Shown here: positions 43,228 through 51,424 of the stretch, piece after piece | How the letters are laid out: each line of letters begins with the position of its first letter | Numbering within the stretch: the first letter of the stretch is position 1 | Program-made: the position numbers and the translations under genes | Origin: Halopenitus salinus | GTDB taxonomy: Archaea; Halobacteriota; Halobacteria; Halobacteriales; Haloferacaceae | Assembly: GCF_042662125.1 (NCBI RefSeq) | Contig: NZ_JBHSXL010000006.1 | Location: 310,001-374,000, forward strand | Reading direction: 5' to 3' | Length of the DNA stretch: 64,000 nucleotides | Notes under the pieces: model-generated | The model's input: only the letters and a program-made list of their open reading frames with translations | Told to the model about the DNA's origin: nothing | The model's database searches: none

Positions 43228-44730
43228 TCAGGTCGGTCGGTTACCCTCGGCGTCGACGTCGGTCTCCCCAACGGTGCCGGTCCGCTCCTCGTGGACGAAC
43301 TCGGGCGTGCCCGTGAGGATGCCACGCAGTCCCGAAAGCGGTTCCCCGAGAACGAGCCCGTCGTTCGTGATCTCGAACTCGCGGAGCGTCCGCTCGAAGT
43401 CGCTCGCGCGTTTCTTCAACACGCCGGCGGCCTTCCGCAGCTCGCCCGACACCTCGATGTAGCGCAAAAAGAGGATGTTGTCGGCGAGGTAGCTGATCTT
43501 CGAGCTCGTCGGCGTGAACTCGCCGGTCACGGTCCCGACGTCGTCGACGAGGATCACGGTGACGCCCATGTTCCGCAGGTACCGACAGAGCGCGTGCAGC
43601 TCGCGGACGAGGTCGTCCGACTCCCCGCGAAGCGAGAGGCGATACCCCGAGATCCCGTCGAGCATCACGACGCGCGCGTCCCGCTCTTCGACCTCCGTTC
43701 GCACCTGCGCCGCGAACTCGTCGGGCGAGACGGAAAGCGGCTCGATCTCCTCGATCGCGAGCGACCCCTCGTCGATCATCTCGTCGATCGGGACGCCGAT
43801 CGACCGCGAGCGGTGGAGGAAGGTGGCCATCGACTCCTCGAACATGTAGATCGCCGACCGCTCCCCGCGTGCGGCCGCCTCCTTCATGAAGTGGGACCCG
43901 GTCGTCGTCTTGCCGACGCCGCTGGGGCCCGAGATCACGGAGACCGTACCGCGCTCGATCCCGCCCGAGAGGAGCGCGTCGAGCTCCGAAACGCCCGACG
44001 AGACGGTTTCGGCGGTGAACTCCCTCGAGTGGATCTCCGGGGCGAGACGGGGGTAGACGCACATCCCCTCGTCCGTGATTCGCACCGTGTGCGCGCCCGA
44101 TTGGAAGTCGGAGCCACGGAACTTCGTCACCTCGATCGTCCGGCCCGTCTCGGCGTACGAGAGCCGAACGCTGCCGTCACAGAGGTACTCCAGGTCGTCT
44201 ACGGACCGGTTCGGCGTCGACTGGGTCGTAAAGAGGACCGTCGCCCCCGCGTCGGTCAGATACTGCATGAACGCGGTGGCCTCGCGTCTGAACGCCCGGT
44301 CGTCGCTGACGAGCTGGCGGAACTGGGTGAGCGGATCGACGAAGACGCGGTCGGGATCTGTCCGATCGACCGCGTCCTCGATCTCCTCGGCCACGCGCCC
44401 CGCCTCGGTCTCCTCCGGGCCGAACAGCCCGTAGGTGCGTTCCTCCGTGAACGCGTCGTCGTCGGGGGTCAGATCGAGGAACTCGACGTCCGAGAGGTCG
44501 AACCCGAGGGAGGACGCGTTCTCGCGGAGCCGGTCGGTCGGCTCCTCGAAGTTCACGAACAGCGTCGACTCGTCGGCCTCGGCACCGCTGGTCAGAAAGT
44601 GGAGTCCGAGGATGGTCTTACCCGTGCCCGGACCGCCGCGAAGCATGTAGGAACGTCCCGTTCGGAGTCCCCCCGAGAGCACTCGATCGAGCCCGTCGAT
44701 CCCCGTCTCCACCCGCGAAGATGCAGACAT
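43228..44730 (-). CDS. KaiC-like dual RecA-domain ATPase
   Basis: 500 residues with two RecA/KaiC domains. The first P-loop is GGPGTGKT (32-39) with the acidic pair in VNFEEP; the second is GPSGVGKTTTG (about 268-277), with MFEES and VMLDGISGYR as later motifs. KaiC-type proteins in archaea act as ATP-driven signalling scaffolds rather than clocks. It lies immediately upstream of the PAS histidine kinase, suggesting one signalling unit. A TATA-like box (44752-44759) fits a leaderless start. Confidence 0.9.
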   Translation of the reverse strand: MSASSRVETGIDGLDRVLSGGLRTGRSYMLRGGPGTGKTILGLHFLTSGAEADESTLFVNFEEPTDRLRENASSLGFDLSDVEFLDLTPDDDAFTEERTYGLFGPEETEAGRVAEEIEDAVDRTDPDRVFVDPLTQFRQLVSDDRAFRREATAFMQYLTDAGATVLFTTQSTPNRSVDDLEYLCDGSVRLSYAETGRTIEVTKFRGSDFQSGAHTVRITDEGMCVYPRLAPEIHSREFTAETVSSGVSELDALLSGGIERGTVSVISGPSGVGKTTTGSHFMKEAAARGERSAIYMFEESMATFLHRSRSIGVPIDEMIDEGSLAIEEIEPLSVSPDEFAAQVRTEVEERDARVVMLDGISGYRLSLRGESDDLVRELHALCRYLRNMGVTVILVDDVGTVTGEFTPTSSKISYLADNILFLRYIEVSGELRKAAGVLKKRASDFERTLREFEITNDGLVLGEPLSGLRGILTGTPEFVHEERTGTVGETDVDAEGNRPT

Positions 44731-44751
44731 CCGGTAGACACACGGGATCCA

Positions 44752-44759
44752 GGATAATC
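44752..44759 (-). promoter_or_regulatory. TATA-like box of the kaiC-histidine kinase operon
   Basis: GATTATCC on the minus strand, 22-29 bases before ATG 44730. Confidence 0.5.
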
Positions 44760-44855
44760 AATATACCCCTCCGGAGCGGCGTCCGACGGACCTCATTCGG
44801 CCGGAGCGGCGATCGGCGCGATCTCACTCGATCGAGAACGCCGATCGGCCCGCCC

Positions 44856-45962
44856 TCACTCGGGATAGCTCGGGAGTCGCGCCGATTCGGCGCTTCCCGC
44901 CTCGAAGAGAAGTTCGACCCGTGTCGCCGGGACGTCGTCACCGTCGGCGCGAACGGAGAGCGATGACCCGGGAGCGGTCGCGTCGTACTCCACGTATCCG
45001 AGGGCGATCGGCCCACCGCTCGTCGGGCTCTCGACCACGCGCGTGAGCTCGCCGATCGCCGCGTCCCCGTCGACGATCGCGGCGCCCGTGGTCGGGCGGG
45101 CGGCGGCGTCTCCGGGGAGGGAAACGCCGATCAGCCGGCGGCTCGGCCGCCCCTGGTTCTCGACGCGGGAGACGACCTCCTGGCCGACGTAACAGCCCTT
45201 GTCGAAGTCGAGCGCGTTGCGGATCCCTGCCACGTTCGGAACCCGACCCGCCAGCTCGTACTCGAAGAGCGGCGTGCCGGCCTCCGCGCTCAACGCGTCC
45301 CAGGTCCGGTAGCCGAACGGGGCCGCGTTCAGCCCCCGAGTGAGGAGGGTGTCGAACACGCGGGGGGCGTCCTCGGCGGCACAGACGACCTCGTAGCCCT
45401 CCTCGCCGAGCGGGGCGTCGCTCGCGACCACGGTCACGCCGGAGTCGACCATCGTCCCTCGAACGAACGAGAGCGCGGGCTCGGGCGAACCCGCGCCGTT
45501 GAGCACCGAGGCGATCTTCTCCGTCGCCGTGGGGCCGTGAACGCCGAAGACGCCGAACTCCTCGGAGGCGTCGCGAACCTCGACGTCCTGGATGAACACC
45601 TTCCCGAGCCAGTCGTCGACGAGGGGGGCGACCCGGTCCGGCGGGGTGAACACGAGCAGTCGCTCCCCGGCGTTGTAGACGTACATGTCCGTCTCGATCC
45701 CGCCCTGCGGGTCGAGCAACAGCGCGTAGACCCCCTCGCCGTCCGACTCGGGGACGCGGTTCGAGACCGCGTTGTCGACGAACTCGACGCGGTCGTCCCC
45801 GCTCACGACCGCGATCCCGTAACCCATCTCGATCGCCCCGACCCCGTTTCGGACCGCACGCCCGACGCTATGGGGACGACCGTAGTGGTCGACGACCTCC
45901 CGTCCGCCGCGCTCGACGAAGGTGGCCCCGTGGTCGGCGTGCGCGTCACTGACCAGCGTCAT
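44856..45962 (-). CDS. YgfZ/GcvT-domain protein (folate-dependent, Fe-S related)
   Basis: 368 residues of the aminomethyltransferase fold. The signature KGCYVGQEVVSR (about residues 268-279) is that of the YgfZ group, which helps maintain Fe-S enzymes with folate, rather than glycine-cleavage T protein, and no other glycine-cleavage genes are nearby. ATG 45962 is preferred to an upstream Met because a GCTTTTGT element (about 45987-45994) lies about 27 bases upstream. Folate binding is consistent with dihydrofolate reductase elsewhere in the window. Confidence 0.83.
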   Translation of the reverse strand: MTLVSDAHADHGATFVERGGREVVDHYGRPHSVGRAVRNGVGAIEMGYGIAVVSGDDRVEFVDNAVSNRVPESDGEGVYALLLDPQGGIETDMYVYNAGERLLVFTPPDRVAPLVDDWLGKVFIQDVEVRDASEEFGVFGVHGPTATEKIASVLNGAGSPEPALSFVRGTMVDSGVTVVASDAPLGEEGYEVVCAAEDAPRVFDTLLTRGLNAAPFGYRTWDALSAEAGTPLFEYELAGRVPNVAGIRNALDFDKGCYVGQEVVSRVENQGRPSRRLIGVSLPGDAAARPTTGAAIVDGDAAIGELTRVVESPTSGGPIALGYVEYDATAPGSSLSVRADGDDVPATRVELLFEAGSAESARLPSYPE

Positions 45963-46055
45963 ACCGATCCGGAGTCGCGGCAGAGACAAAAGCCCGCTGG
46001 ATGCGACGACGATCCGACGAATCGGGAGCCGGCGGGCCGAGAACCGGGGACGGGC

Positions 46056-46352
46056 TCACAGCCCGAGCTTCGATCGGATGCGCTCCACCAGTCCGTGCTC
46101 GTCGTGATCCTCCGTCGGGTCGGGAACGACGCGGTCGTGGGGATACATCCGCAGGCGAGTCTCGGCCTGATCGACGGTGATCAGCCCGTCGTCCTTCAGG
46201 TTGCTCAACGCCTCCTCGATCCGGTCGATGTCGGCGTCGACGGCGGCGCGAAGCTCGAAGACGGTCATTCCCTCATCGCCACGATCGACGAGCGCATCGA
46301 GGATCTCCACCTCCACCTCCGGCCGGTCGCGATACGCCGACTTCGCTGCCAT
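46056..46352 (-). CDS. Small winged-helix protein (DUF6432-like)
   Basis: 98 residues. VEVEILDALVDRGDEGMTVFELRAAVD, then IDRIEEALSNLKDDGLI and VDQAETRLRMYPHDRV fit a winged helix-turn-helix: helix, recognition helix, and wing with a beta hairpin. The form is that of a small haloarchaeal transcription regulator, resembling DUF6432. It is divergent from the dihydroneopterin aldolase gene, but no binding target can be read. Confidence 0.65.
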   Translation of the reverse strand: MAAKSAYRDRPEVEVEILDALVDRGDEGMTVFELRAAVDADIDRIEEALSNLKDDGLITVDQAETRLRMYPHDRVVPDPTEDHDEHGLVERIRSKLGL

Positions 46353-46441
46353 ACCGGACCCACGGTCGGATCCGGTTTACGTGTACCGGCGATTCACCCC
46401 GATCGGCGGCTATAACCTCCCGGCGATCCACCCTCCGGGAC

Positions 46442-46810
46442 ATGCCCACGGACGCCCACGCCGGGGACGCGCCGACCGACGCCCAGGAGGCCTGCTTCGA
46501 GGCCGGGATCAAGTTCGGATCGCTCTACCACCAGTTCGCGGGCACGCCAGTGAGCCCCGCGAGCACGCGCAGCCTCGAGCGCGGGATGGCCGAGGCGATA
46601 GAGAACCAGCCCTACTGCGAGTCGGTGACCGTCACGATCCACGACGACCGCGTCCACGAGGCGATCGACCACGAGAACGGCTACACCGAACTCACGGGGT
46701 CGCTCATGGACGTCTCGATGCGGATCGTCCGCGATGACGTCGTCGTCCGAACCCGCATGGAGATGGCGGACGGCTACCCGCTCATGCGGCTCGTCGACGT
46801 CGAGGCGTGA
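46442..46810 (+). CDS. mptD: Archaeal-type dihydroneopterin aldolase (MptD family)
   Basis: 122 residues. The core ACFEAGIKFGSLYHQFAGTPVS and ESVTVTIHDDRV ... GYTELTGSLMDVSMRI match the archaeal dihydroneopterin aldolase MptD, which cleaves 7,8-dihydroneopterin to 6-hydroxymethyl-dihydropterin on the way to folate/methanopterin. It is not homologous to bacterial FolB. Length is normal. The flanking 46353-46441 has an A/T-containing GGCTATAAC box about 25-30 bases before the ATG. Confidence 0.85.
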   Translation: MPTDAHAGDAPTDAQEACFEAGIKFGSLYHQFAGTPVSPASTRSLERGMAEAIENQPYCESVTVTIHDDRVHEAIDHENGYTELTGSLMDVSMRIVRDDVVVRTRMEMADGYPLMRLVDVEA

Positions 46811-46855
46811 GAAGGCGGAGAGGTGGTCCCGGAGAGCCGACCTCGAGGACGGCCG

Positions 46856-48130
46856 TCAATACGCGTACTCGATGCGGGTCGTGCCGTCCGCGGACCGGAC
46901 GATCACGGTGTCGCCGTCGTTGTTCCAGACCGCGCGATCCGAACCCCAGTACAGCTCCGTGTCGGTGTCGGCCCCGTCGCCCGTGTAGACGGTCACGTGG
47001 TCGCCGGGTTCGAGTTCGAACCCGTCCGGGAACGAGTACGCGTTTCCGGCCGCATCCGAGAGGGTCCACCCGCCCAACGCGATCGGGTCCGTCCCGCGGT
47101 TCTCGAGGGTCACGTACTCGCCGTTGCGGTTCTCGTGGTCGTTCCCCTCCGCGTCGGCGTGGATCGCGACGACCGCGAGCCCGCCCTCGCTCGTGGCTCC
47201 CGCTCCATCAACGACGCGCCCGCCGTCGGTCCAGGCGCCCTCCTCGTAGCCCCACGCCCCGACCCCGTCCTCCCTCGCCGCCGTCTCCGCCGATCGGTAG
47301 GCTGACCGCCGCTCGAACTCGCTCTCGTAGAGGCGCGCGTATCCCTCGTCGATCAGCCGCCGGTTGAACGACGTCCGGGCCGACTCGTTTCGGTAGACGT
47401 AGACGAGCAGCCGGTCGTAGCTGCCGCGGTAGTCGGCGGTCGGATCCGTCTCGACGTAGACGTCCTCGCCCGCGAGCCGCGTTTCTGCGTGGACGCTCGC
47501 TCGATCGCCCCACGCCGCGAGCCAGGTGCGGCCCGCCTCGTCGTCGGGGATCCCCTCCCACTCGGCGGGATCGACGTTCCCGTCGCCGACCTCGGGCGTG
47601 TCGACCCCGAGGAGCCGGATCGTGTCCCGCGAGCCGTCCGGGAGTCGCACGTGCATCGTGTCGCCGTCGACGACCTCGATCACCGTCACCCGCGTCCGGT
47701 GCCCGGAGGCGACGCCGTCATCCTCGGTTCCGACGTCCGCGTTCCCGTTCCCGCTCGGGATCTCGGGCTCGCCGTCCGCGCCATCGTCGAGGAGACCGTC
47801 GGCGCCCGGGATCGACGCCGGGCCGGCCACCGCGCCGATCGCGAGGACGAGAACGGCGACGAGGAGACCGATCGCCGCGAGCGCCTCGATCTCGCCGTGG
47901 CTGGCGCGCTCGCCGCGAGTTCCACGCTCGGAACGCTCGCCGTGACTGGCACGGTTGCCACGCTCGCCGTGACTGGCGCGTTCGCCATCGCGTTCGTCGT
48001 TCGCGCCCCCCGGGAGATCGATCCGGCTCACCCGGGACGGTTCGAGCGCCACGGACCTAATCGTTGTCCACGGCCGCCGTTCGGGTTCCACTCGCGTGCC
48101 GTCGTCGATGTCGTTCCCGAGAATAGCCAT
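46856..48130 (-). CDS. Thermonuclease-type nuclease with lamin-tail domain and membrane anchor
   Basis: 424 residues. A Gly/Glu/Arg-rich repeat region (about 49-80) is followed by one transmembrane segment (about 83-104), an acidic linker, a staphylococcal-nuclease domain (about 146-290; VIEVVDGDTMHVRLPDG, IRLLGVDTPE, YRGSYDRLLVYVY with the catalytic Arg and Asp pattern) and a lamin-tail domain (about 310-420; NRNGEYVTLENRGTDPI ... LSDAAGNAYSFPDGF). Nuclease and lamin-tail parts would lie outside the cell, for DNA scavenging. ATG 48130 is the first start; a later start within the repeats is possible. Confidence 0.83.
   Translation of the reverse strand: MAILGNDIDDGTRVEPERRPWTTIRSVALEPSRVSRIDLPGGANDERDGERASHGERGNRASHGERSERGTRGERASHGEIEALAAIGLLVAVLVLAIGAVAGPASIPGADGLLDDGADGEPEIPSGNGNADVGTEDDGVASGHRTRVTVIEVVDGDTMHVRLPDGSRDTIRLLGVDTPEVGDGNVDPAEWEGIPDDEAGRTWLAAWGDRASVHAETRLAGEDVYVETDPTADYRGSYDRLLVYVYRNESARTSFNRRLIDEGYARLYESEFERRSAYRSAETAAREDGVGAWGYEEGAWTDGGRVVDGAGATSEGGLAVVAIHADAEGNDHENRNGEYVTLENRGTDPIALGGWTLSDAAGNAYSFPDGFELEPGDHVTVYTGDGADTDTELYWGSDRAVWNNDGDTVIVRSADGTTRIEYAY
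47891..47987 (-). repeat. 27-base tandem repeats coding for the nuclease's N-terminal repeats
   Basis: Two adjacent 27-base copies (47934-47960 and 47961-47987) with a few differences, and a degenerate third (about 47891-47915), encode ASHGER-type repeats in the cytoplasmic tail of the nuclease. The number of repeats probably varies between strains. Confidence 0.75.
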
Positions 48131-48300
48131 GCCTGTCGGCGGCGGCGTTCCCGCGAATCACCGTCCTCCCGGCGTTCGAACATGTTTGTACCACTCGTTA
48201 CTGTTTCGGAGGTTCGATCCTCGATCGATGTCCCGAACCAGACACGCGGCTTCGACGCTCCGGCGCGGAGTATCGCCGCCCGAAATCCGGGTGATCGGTC

Positions 48301-49707
48301 GTGGGTGAGGATTCCGGCGACGAATCCGGTCCGAGCCGTGACTCGGGACCCACCGACGAGCGCCCGGAGGCTGCCGCCGATCGAGACGACATCTACGCGC
48401 GGGAGCGCCCCGATCCGACGAGCGGCGACGCGTCGGCGGACCGAGCGGGACGCTCGAATGGCTCGGCTCCCGGCGAGGGATCGTCGGTTCCCTCGAAGGC
48501 GGAGGCGGAGCGGATGCTCGCGGACGTCGACTACGACGCCGAGCTGGGCGCGGCGATGGCCGAGGACGCCCAGCGCGTCGTGGCCGGCGAGCTCTCGGAG
48601 GCCGAGTTCCACGAGCGCTACCACGAGGCAGTCCTCGAGGAGTTCGGACGCGACGCTCGCGAACTCCCCGAGATCCGAGCGGACATGGATGACGAGGTCG
48701 TCGTCGACGCCGACGACGAGGAGGGGCTGCGCGAGACGCTCGCGGACATCGCCGACGGCGAGGACCTCTCGCGACGCGAGGTGATGACGAAGGGCGGCGC
48801 GGCCGCCATGGCGCTCAGCGTCCTCGCGGGGTCGGGCTCGGAATCCGACCCGCCGGCGGCGACGAGCGATTCCGGCGGCGACGAGGACAAAACCCGCTGG
48901 GGGATGGTGATCAACCTCAACAACTGCGACGGGTGTCTCTCCTGTATGGTCGCCTGCGACCAGGAGCACAACCTCTCGCGCGGGTCGAACTGGATGTACG
49001 TCATGGCCTACGAGGACGAGCATCAGGCCGGCGAGGAGAACTTCCTCGTTCGCACCTGCCAGCACTGTACCGACTCGCCGTGTACGAAGGTGTGTCCGGT
49101 CGGCGCCCGCCACACCCGCGAGGAGGACGGCCTCGTACTCACCGACTACGACATCTGCATCGGCTGTCGCTACTGCGAGGTGTCGTGTCCCTACGGGGTC
49201 AACTACTTCCAGTGGGGCGAGCCGGACGTTCCCGAGTCGGAGATCGACGACGACCACCAGATCGACGACCGGGGTCGGTGGGTCGGCTCGCGCCCGCCGG
49301 AGGGCGTGATGGGCAAGTGCACCTTCTGTGTCGACAGACAGGACGGCCAGATGGGAGAGGAGAAGGTCGGCACCACCGCCTGCGAGGAGGCCTGTACGAT
49401 GGACGCGATCCACTTCGGCGACCTGAACGACCCGGAGAGCCCCCCGAACCAGCACTTCGAGGAGTACGTCGACGGCCAGGAGAACGATCTGTCGGAGTTC
49501 CCTGAACGCAAGGAACACACGGTCTCGTCCTTCCAGCTCCTCGAGGAGCGCGGTACCGACCCCAACGTCACGTTCATCGGCAACGAGCCCTCCCAGGACG
49601 CAGAACAGGTCGAGGGTCCCGTCACCTACGAGGAGATGGGCCTCGTCGACGACCGCAAGGAGGTCCTCGATCGGGGCGCCGCGGCCGCGGGAGGTGAGAG
49701 CGCGTGA
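48301..49707 (+). CDS. Four-cluster iron-sulfur electron-transfer protein (DmsB/PsrB-type) with long N-terminal domain
   Basis: 468 residues. An acidic region and a helical domain (about 65-155) precede a Tat-like stretch (LSRREVMTKGGAAAMALSVL, twin Arg at 158-159). The rest binds four Fe-S clusters: CDGCLSCMVAC (209-219), CQHCTDSPCTKVC, CIGCRYCEVSC, then CTFCV and CEEAC. This is the electron-transfer subunit of a molybdopterin-enzyme type complex, and it is followed by an NrfD membrane subunit. The start is GTG 48301; there is no ATG before residue 72. The internal Tat motif suggests either an unusual location or a vestigial signal. Confidence 0.85.
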   Translation: MGEDSGDESGPSRDSGPTDERPEAAADRDDIYARERPDPTSGDASADRAGRSNGSAPGEGSSVPSKAEAERMLADVDYDAELGAAMAEDAQRVVAGELSEAEFHERYHEAVLEEFGRDARELPEIRADMDDEVVVDADDEEGLRETLADIADGEDLSRREVMTKGGAAAMALSVLAGSGSESDPPAATSDSGGDEDKTRWGMVINLNNCDGCLSCMVACDQEHNLSRGSNWMYVMAYEDEHQAGEENFLVRTCQHCTDSPCTKVCPVGARHTREEDGLVLTDYDICIGCRYCEVSCPYGVNYFQWGEPDVPESEIDDDHQIDDRGRWVGSRPPEGVMGKCTFCVDRQDGQMGEEKVGTTACEEACTMDAIHFGDLNDPESPPNQHFEEYVDGQENDLSEFPERKEHTVSSFQLLEERGTDPNVTFIGNEPSQDAEQVEGPVTYEEMGLVDDRKEVLDRGAAAAGGESA

Positions 49708-51047
49708 GCACCGACGACGCCGGCGTCGACGTGACGGCCGTCTCCCGTGAGACGCTCGTGCGTCCGATCACCACGGTCACGCCGCGGTACGCGCTCGCGT
49801 TCCTCGCCGCGCTCGCCGCCATCGGCGTCTGGGTCGCCTTCTACCTCCAGCAGCTTCGCCACGGGCTCATCGTCACCAACCTCGCGGACTGGGGCTCCGG
49901 CGGCGGGGTGCCCTGGGGGCTGTACATCGGCGCGTTCATCTGGTGGGTCGGCATCGCCCACGGCGGGATCATCCTCTCCGCGGCCGTCCGGCTGCTCGGC
50001 ATGGACACCTATCAGCCGGTCGCTCGCCTGGCCGAGCTGTTGACGATCGCCGCGTTGACCTGCGCCGGGCTGTTCATCCTCATCCACGTCGGGCGGCCGG
50101 ACCGGCTCGTCACGAGCGTCGTCCCCGCCTGGCCGACCCGCGTCCAGTGGTCGCCGCTGATGTGGGACGTCACGGTCATCACCGCCTACTTCGTGTTGAC
50201 CGCGACCTACCTCCTGTTGACCATCCGCTACGACCTCCATCGGCTTCGCGACCGCCTCCCCGACCGGTTCGCGCCGATCTACGCGCTGTTGCTCGTCGGC
50301 TACTCCGAGCGCGAGGACGCGGTTGTCGAGCGGATGGTCTGGTGGATCGCCTTCGCGATCATCATCATGGCGCCGCTTCTGTTGCACGGCGGGGTCATCC
50401 CCTGGCTGTTCGCGCTGTTGCCCTCGATGGCAGGCTGGGCCGGCGGCGTCCAGGGACCGTCGTTCCTCTCCATCGCGTTGACCTCCGCGGTCAGCGGGAT
50501 CGTCATCATCGCCGCGGCGTTCCGATACGCCTACGGCTGGGAGGAGCTCATCCCCGACGCCGTCTTCGTCGGGCTCGGCAAGTGGCTCGGCTTCTTCAGC
50601 CTCATGTTCCTGTGGCTCCAGCTCCAGCAGGTCATCACCGGGATCTTCGCCGCGCCGACCACCCTCCAGCACGCGACCGAGGTCAAGATCGCGACGCCGC
50701 TCTACTGGGTCGCGATCGTCCTCGTCGCGCTCGCGATGGTGTACGTCTTCGCGGCCTCGCTGCGTCCCTCGCTCTTTTCGATCCCCGTCCTCGTCGCGCT
50801 CTCCGGCGGCGTGTTGGCGGGTACGCTGATCGAGAAGGTGCTCTTCGTCGTCGAGGGGCTGATGCACGCGCACTTCCAGCTGTATTCGGGCGTGCCCGGG
50901 ACCTACACGCCCTCGGCCGTCGAGCTGTCGGCGCTGCTCGGCACGATCGGGATCGTGGCGGCGTTCTTCCTCGTCGTCTCGAAGGTGATCCCGGTGGTCG
51001 AGCTGCACGCCATCGAGTCCGACCACGAGGAGGTGGACGCGCGATGA
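49704..51047 (+). CDS. NrfD/PsrC-type polysulfide-reductase membrane subunit
   Basis: 447 residues with about ten hydrophobic segments. Landmarks such as GGVPWGLYIGAFIWWVGIAHGG and the late LIEKVLFVVEGL match NrfD/PsrC quinone-linked membrane anchors. It passes electrons between membrane quinone and the upstream Fe-S protein. The GTG start overlaps the previous stop as GTGA, and its own stop overlaps the next ATG as ATGA. Confidence 0.87.
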   Translation: MSTDDAGVDVTAVSRETLVRPITTVTPRYALAFLAALAAIGVWVAFYLQQLRHGLIVTNLADWGSGGGVPWGLYIGAFIWWVGIAHGGIILSAAVRLLGMDTYQPVARLAELLTIAALTCAGLFILIHVGRPDRLVTSVVPAWPTRVQWSPLMWDVTVITAYFVLTATYLLLTIRYDLHRLRDRLPDRFAPIYALLLVGYSEREDAVVERMVWWIAFAIIIMAPLLLHGGVIPWLFALLPSMAGWAGGVQGPSFLSIALTSAVSGIVIIAAAFRYAYGWEELIPDAVFVGLGKWLGFFSLMFLWLQLQQVITGIFAAPTTLQHATEVKIATPLYWVAIVLVALAMVYVFAASLRPSLFSIPVLVALSGGVLAGTLIEKVLFVVEGLMHAHFQLYSGVPGTYTPSAVELSALLGTIGIVAAFFLVVSKVIPVVELHAIESDHEEVDAR

Positions 51048-51283
51048 CCGTCCCGCTCGCCAGCTCGGCCGGCTACGCGCTCCCGTTCGTCGGTCCCGGC
51101 ACCTACCTCATCTTCGGGATCGTCTTGTTGCCCGTCTACGTGATGGTGATCGCGTGGTTCCTCGGCGACCCCCGCGACGCGGAGACGGGGCTCCTCGGGG
51201 TCGGCTACCTCGTCGGGCTCACCACCGCGCTGTGGGGCGGGCTGTTCCTCGCGACGCTGGCCATCGGATACGCGTTCTTCTGA
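51044..51283 (+). CDS. Small two-helix membrane protein of the NrfD operon
   Basis: 79 residues with two hydrophobic helices, about 17-39 (GTYLIFGIVLLPVYVMVIAW) and about 52-77 (GYLVGLTTALWGGLFLATLAIGYAF), joined by a charged loop (GDPRDAETG). Its ATG overlaps the NrfD stop, so it is likely a small accessory membrane subunit of the same complex. No homology can be named from sequence. Confidence 0.7.
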   Translation: MTVPLASSAGYALPFVGPGTYLIFGIVLLPVYVMVIAWFLGDPRDAETGLLGVGYLVGLTTALWGGLFLATLAIGYAFF

Positions 51284-51424
51284 GGCACCCTCTCCCCTCC
51301 CTACCACCTACCACGAGACCGATCGAACCGCTCACACCACTCAGACACGACCGATGCGCGCGACGCACAACCGACACGCGCGATCCACGACCAACACACG
51401 ATCCACGTCCCCGACCCCAAGCCA

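Noticed and set aside
48301..49707. Molybdopterin oxidoreductase catalytic subunit near the Fe-S/NrfD genes
   Set aside because: No large molybdopterin-binding protein occurs on either strand; upstream is the nuclease and downstream is the Mrp protein.
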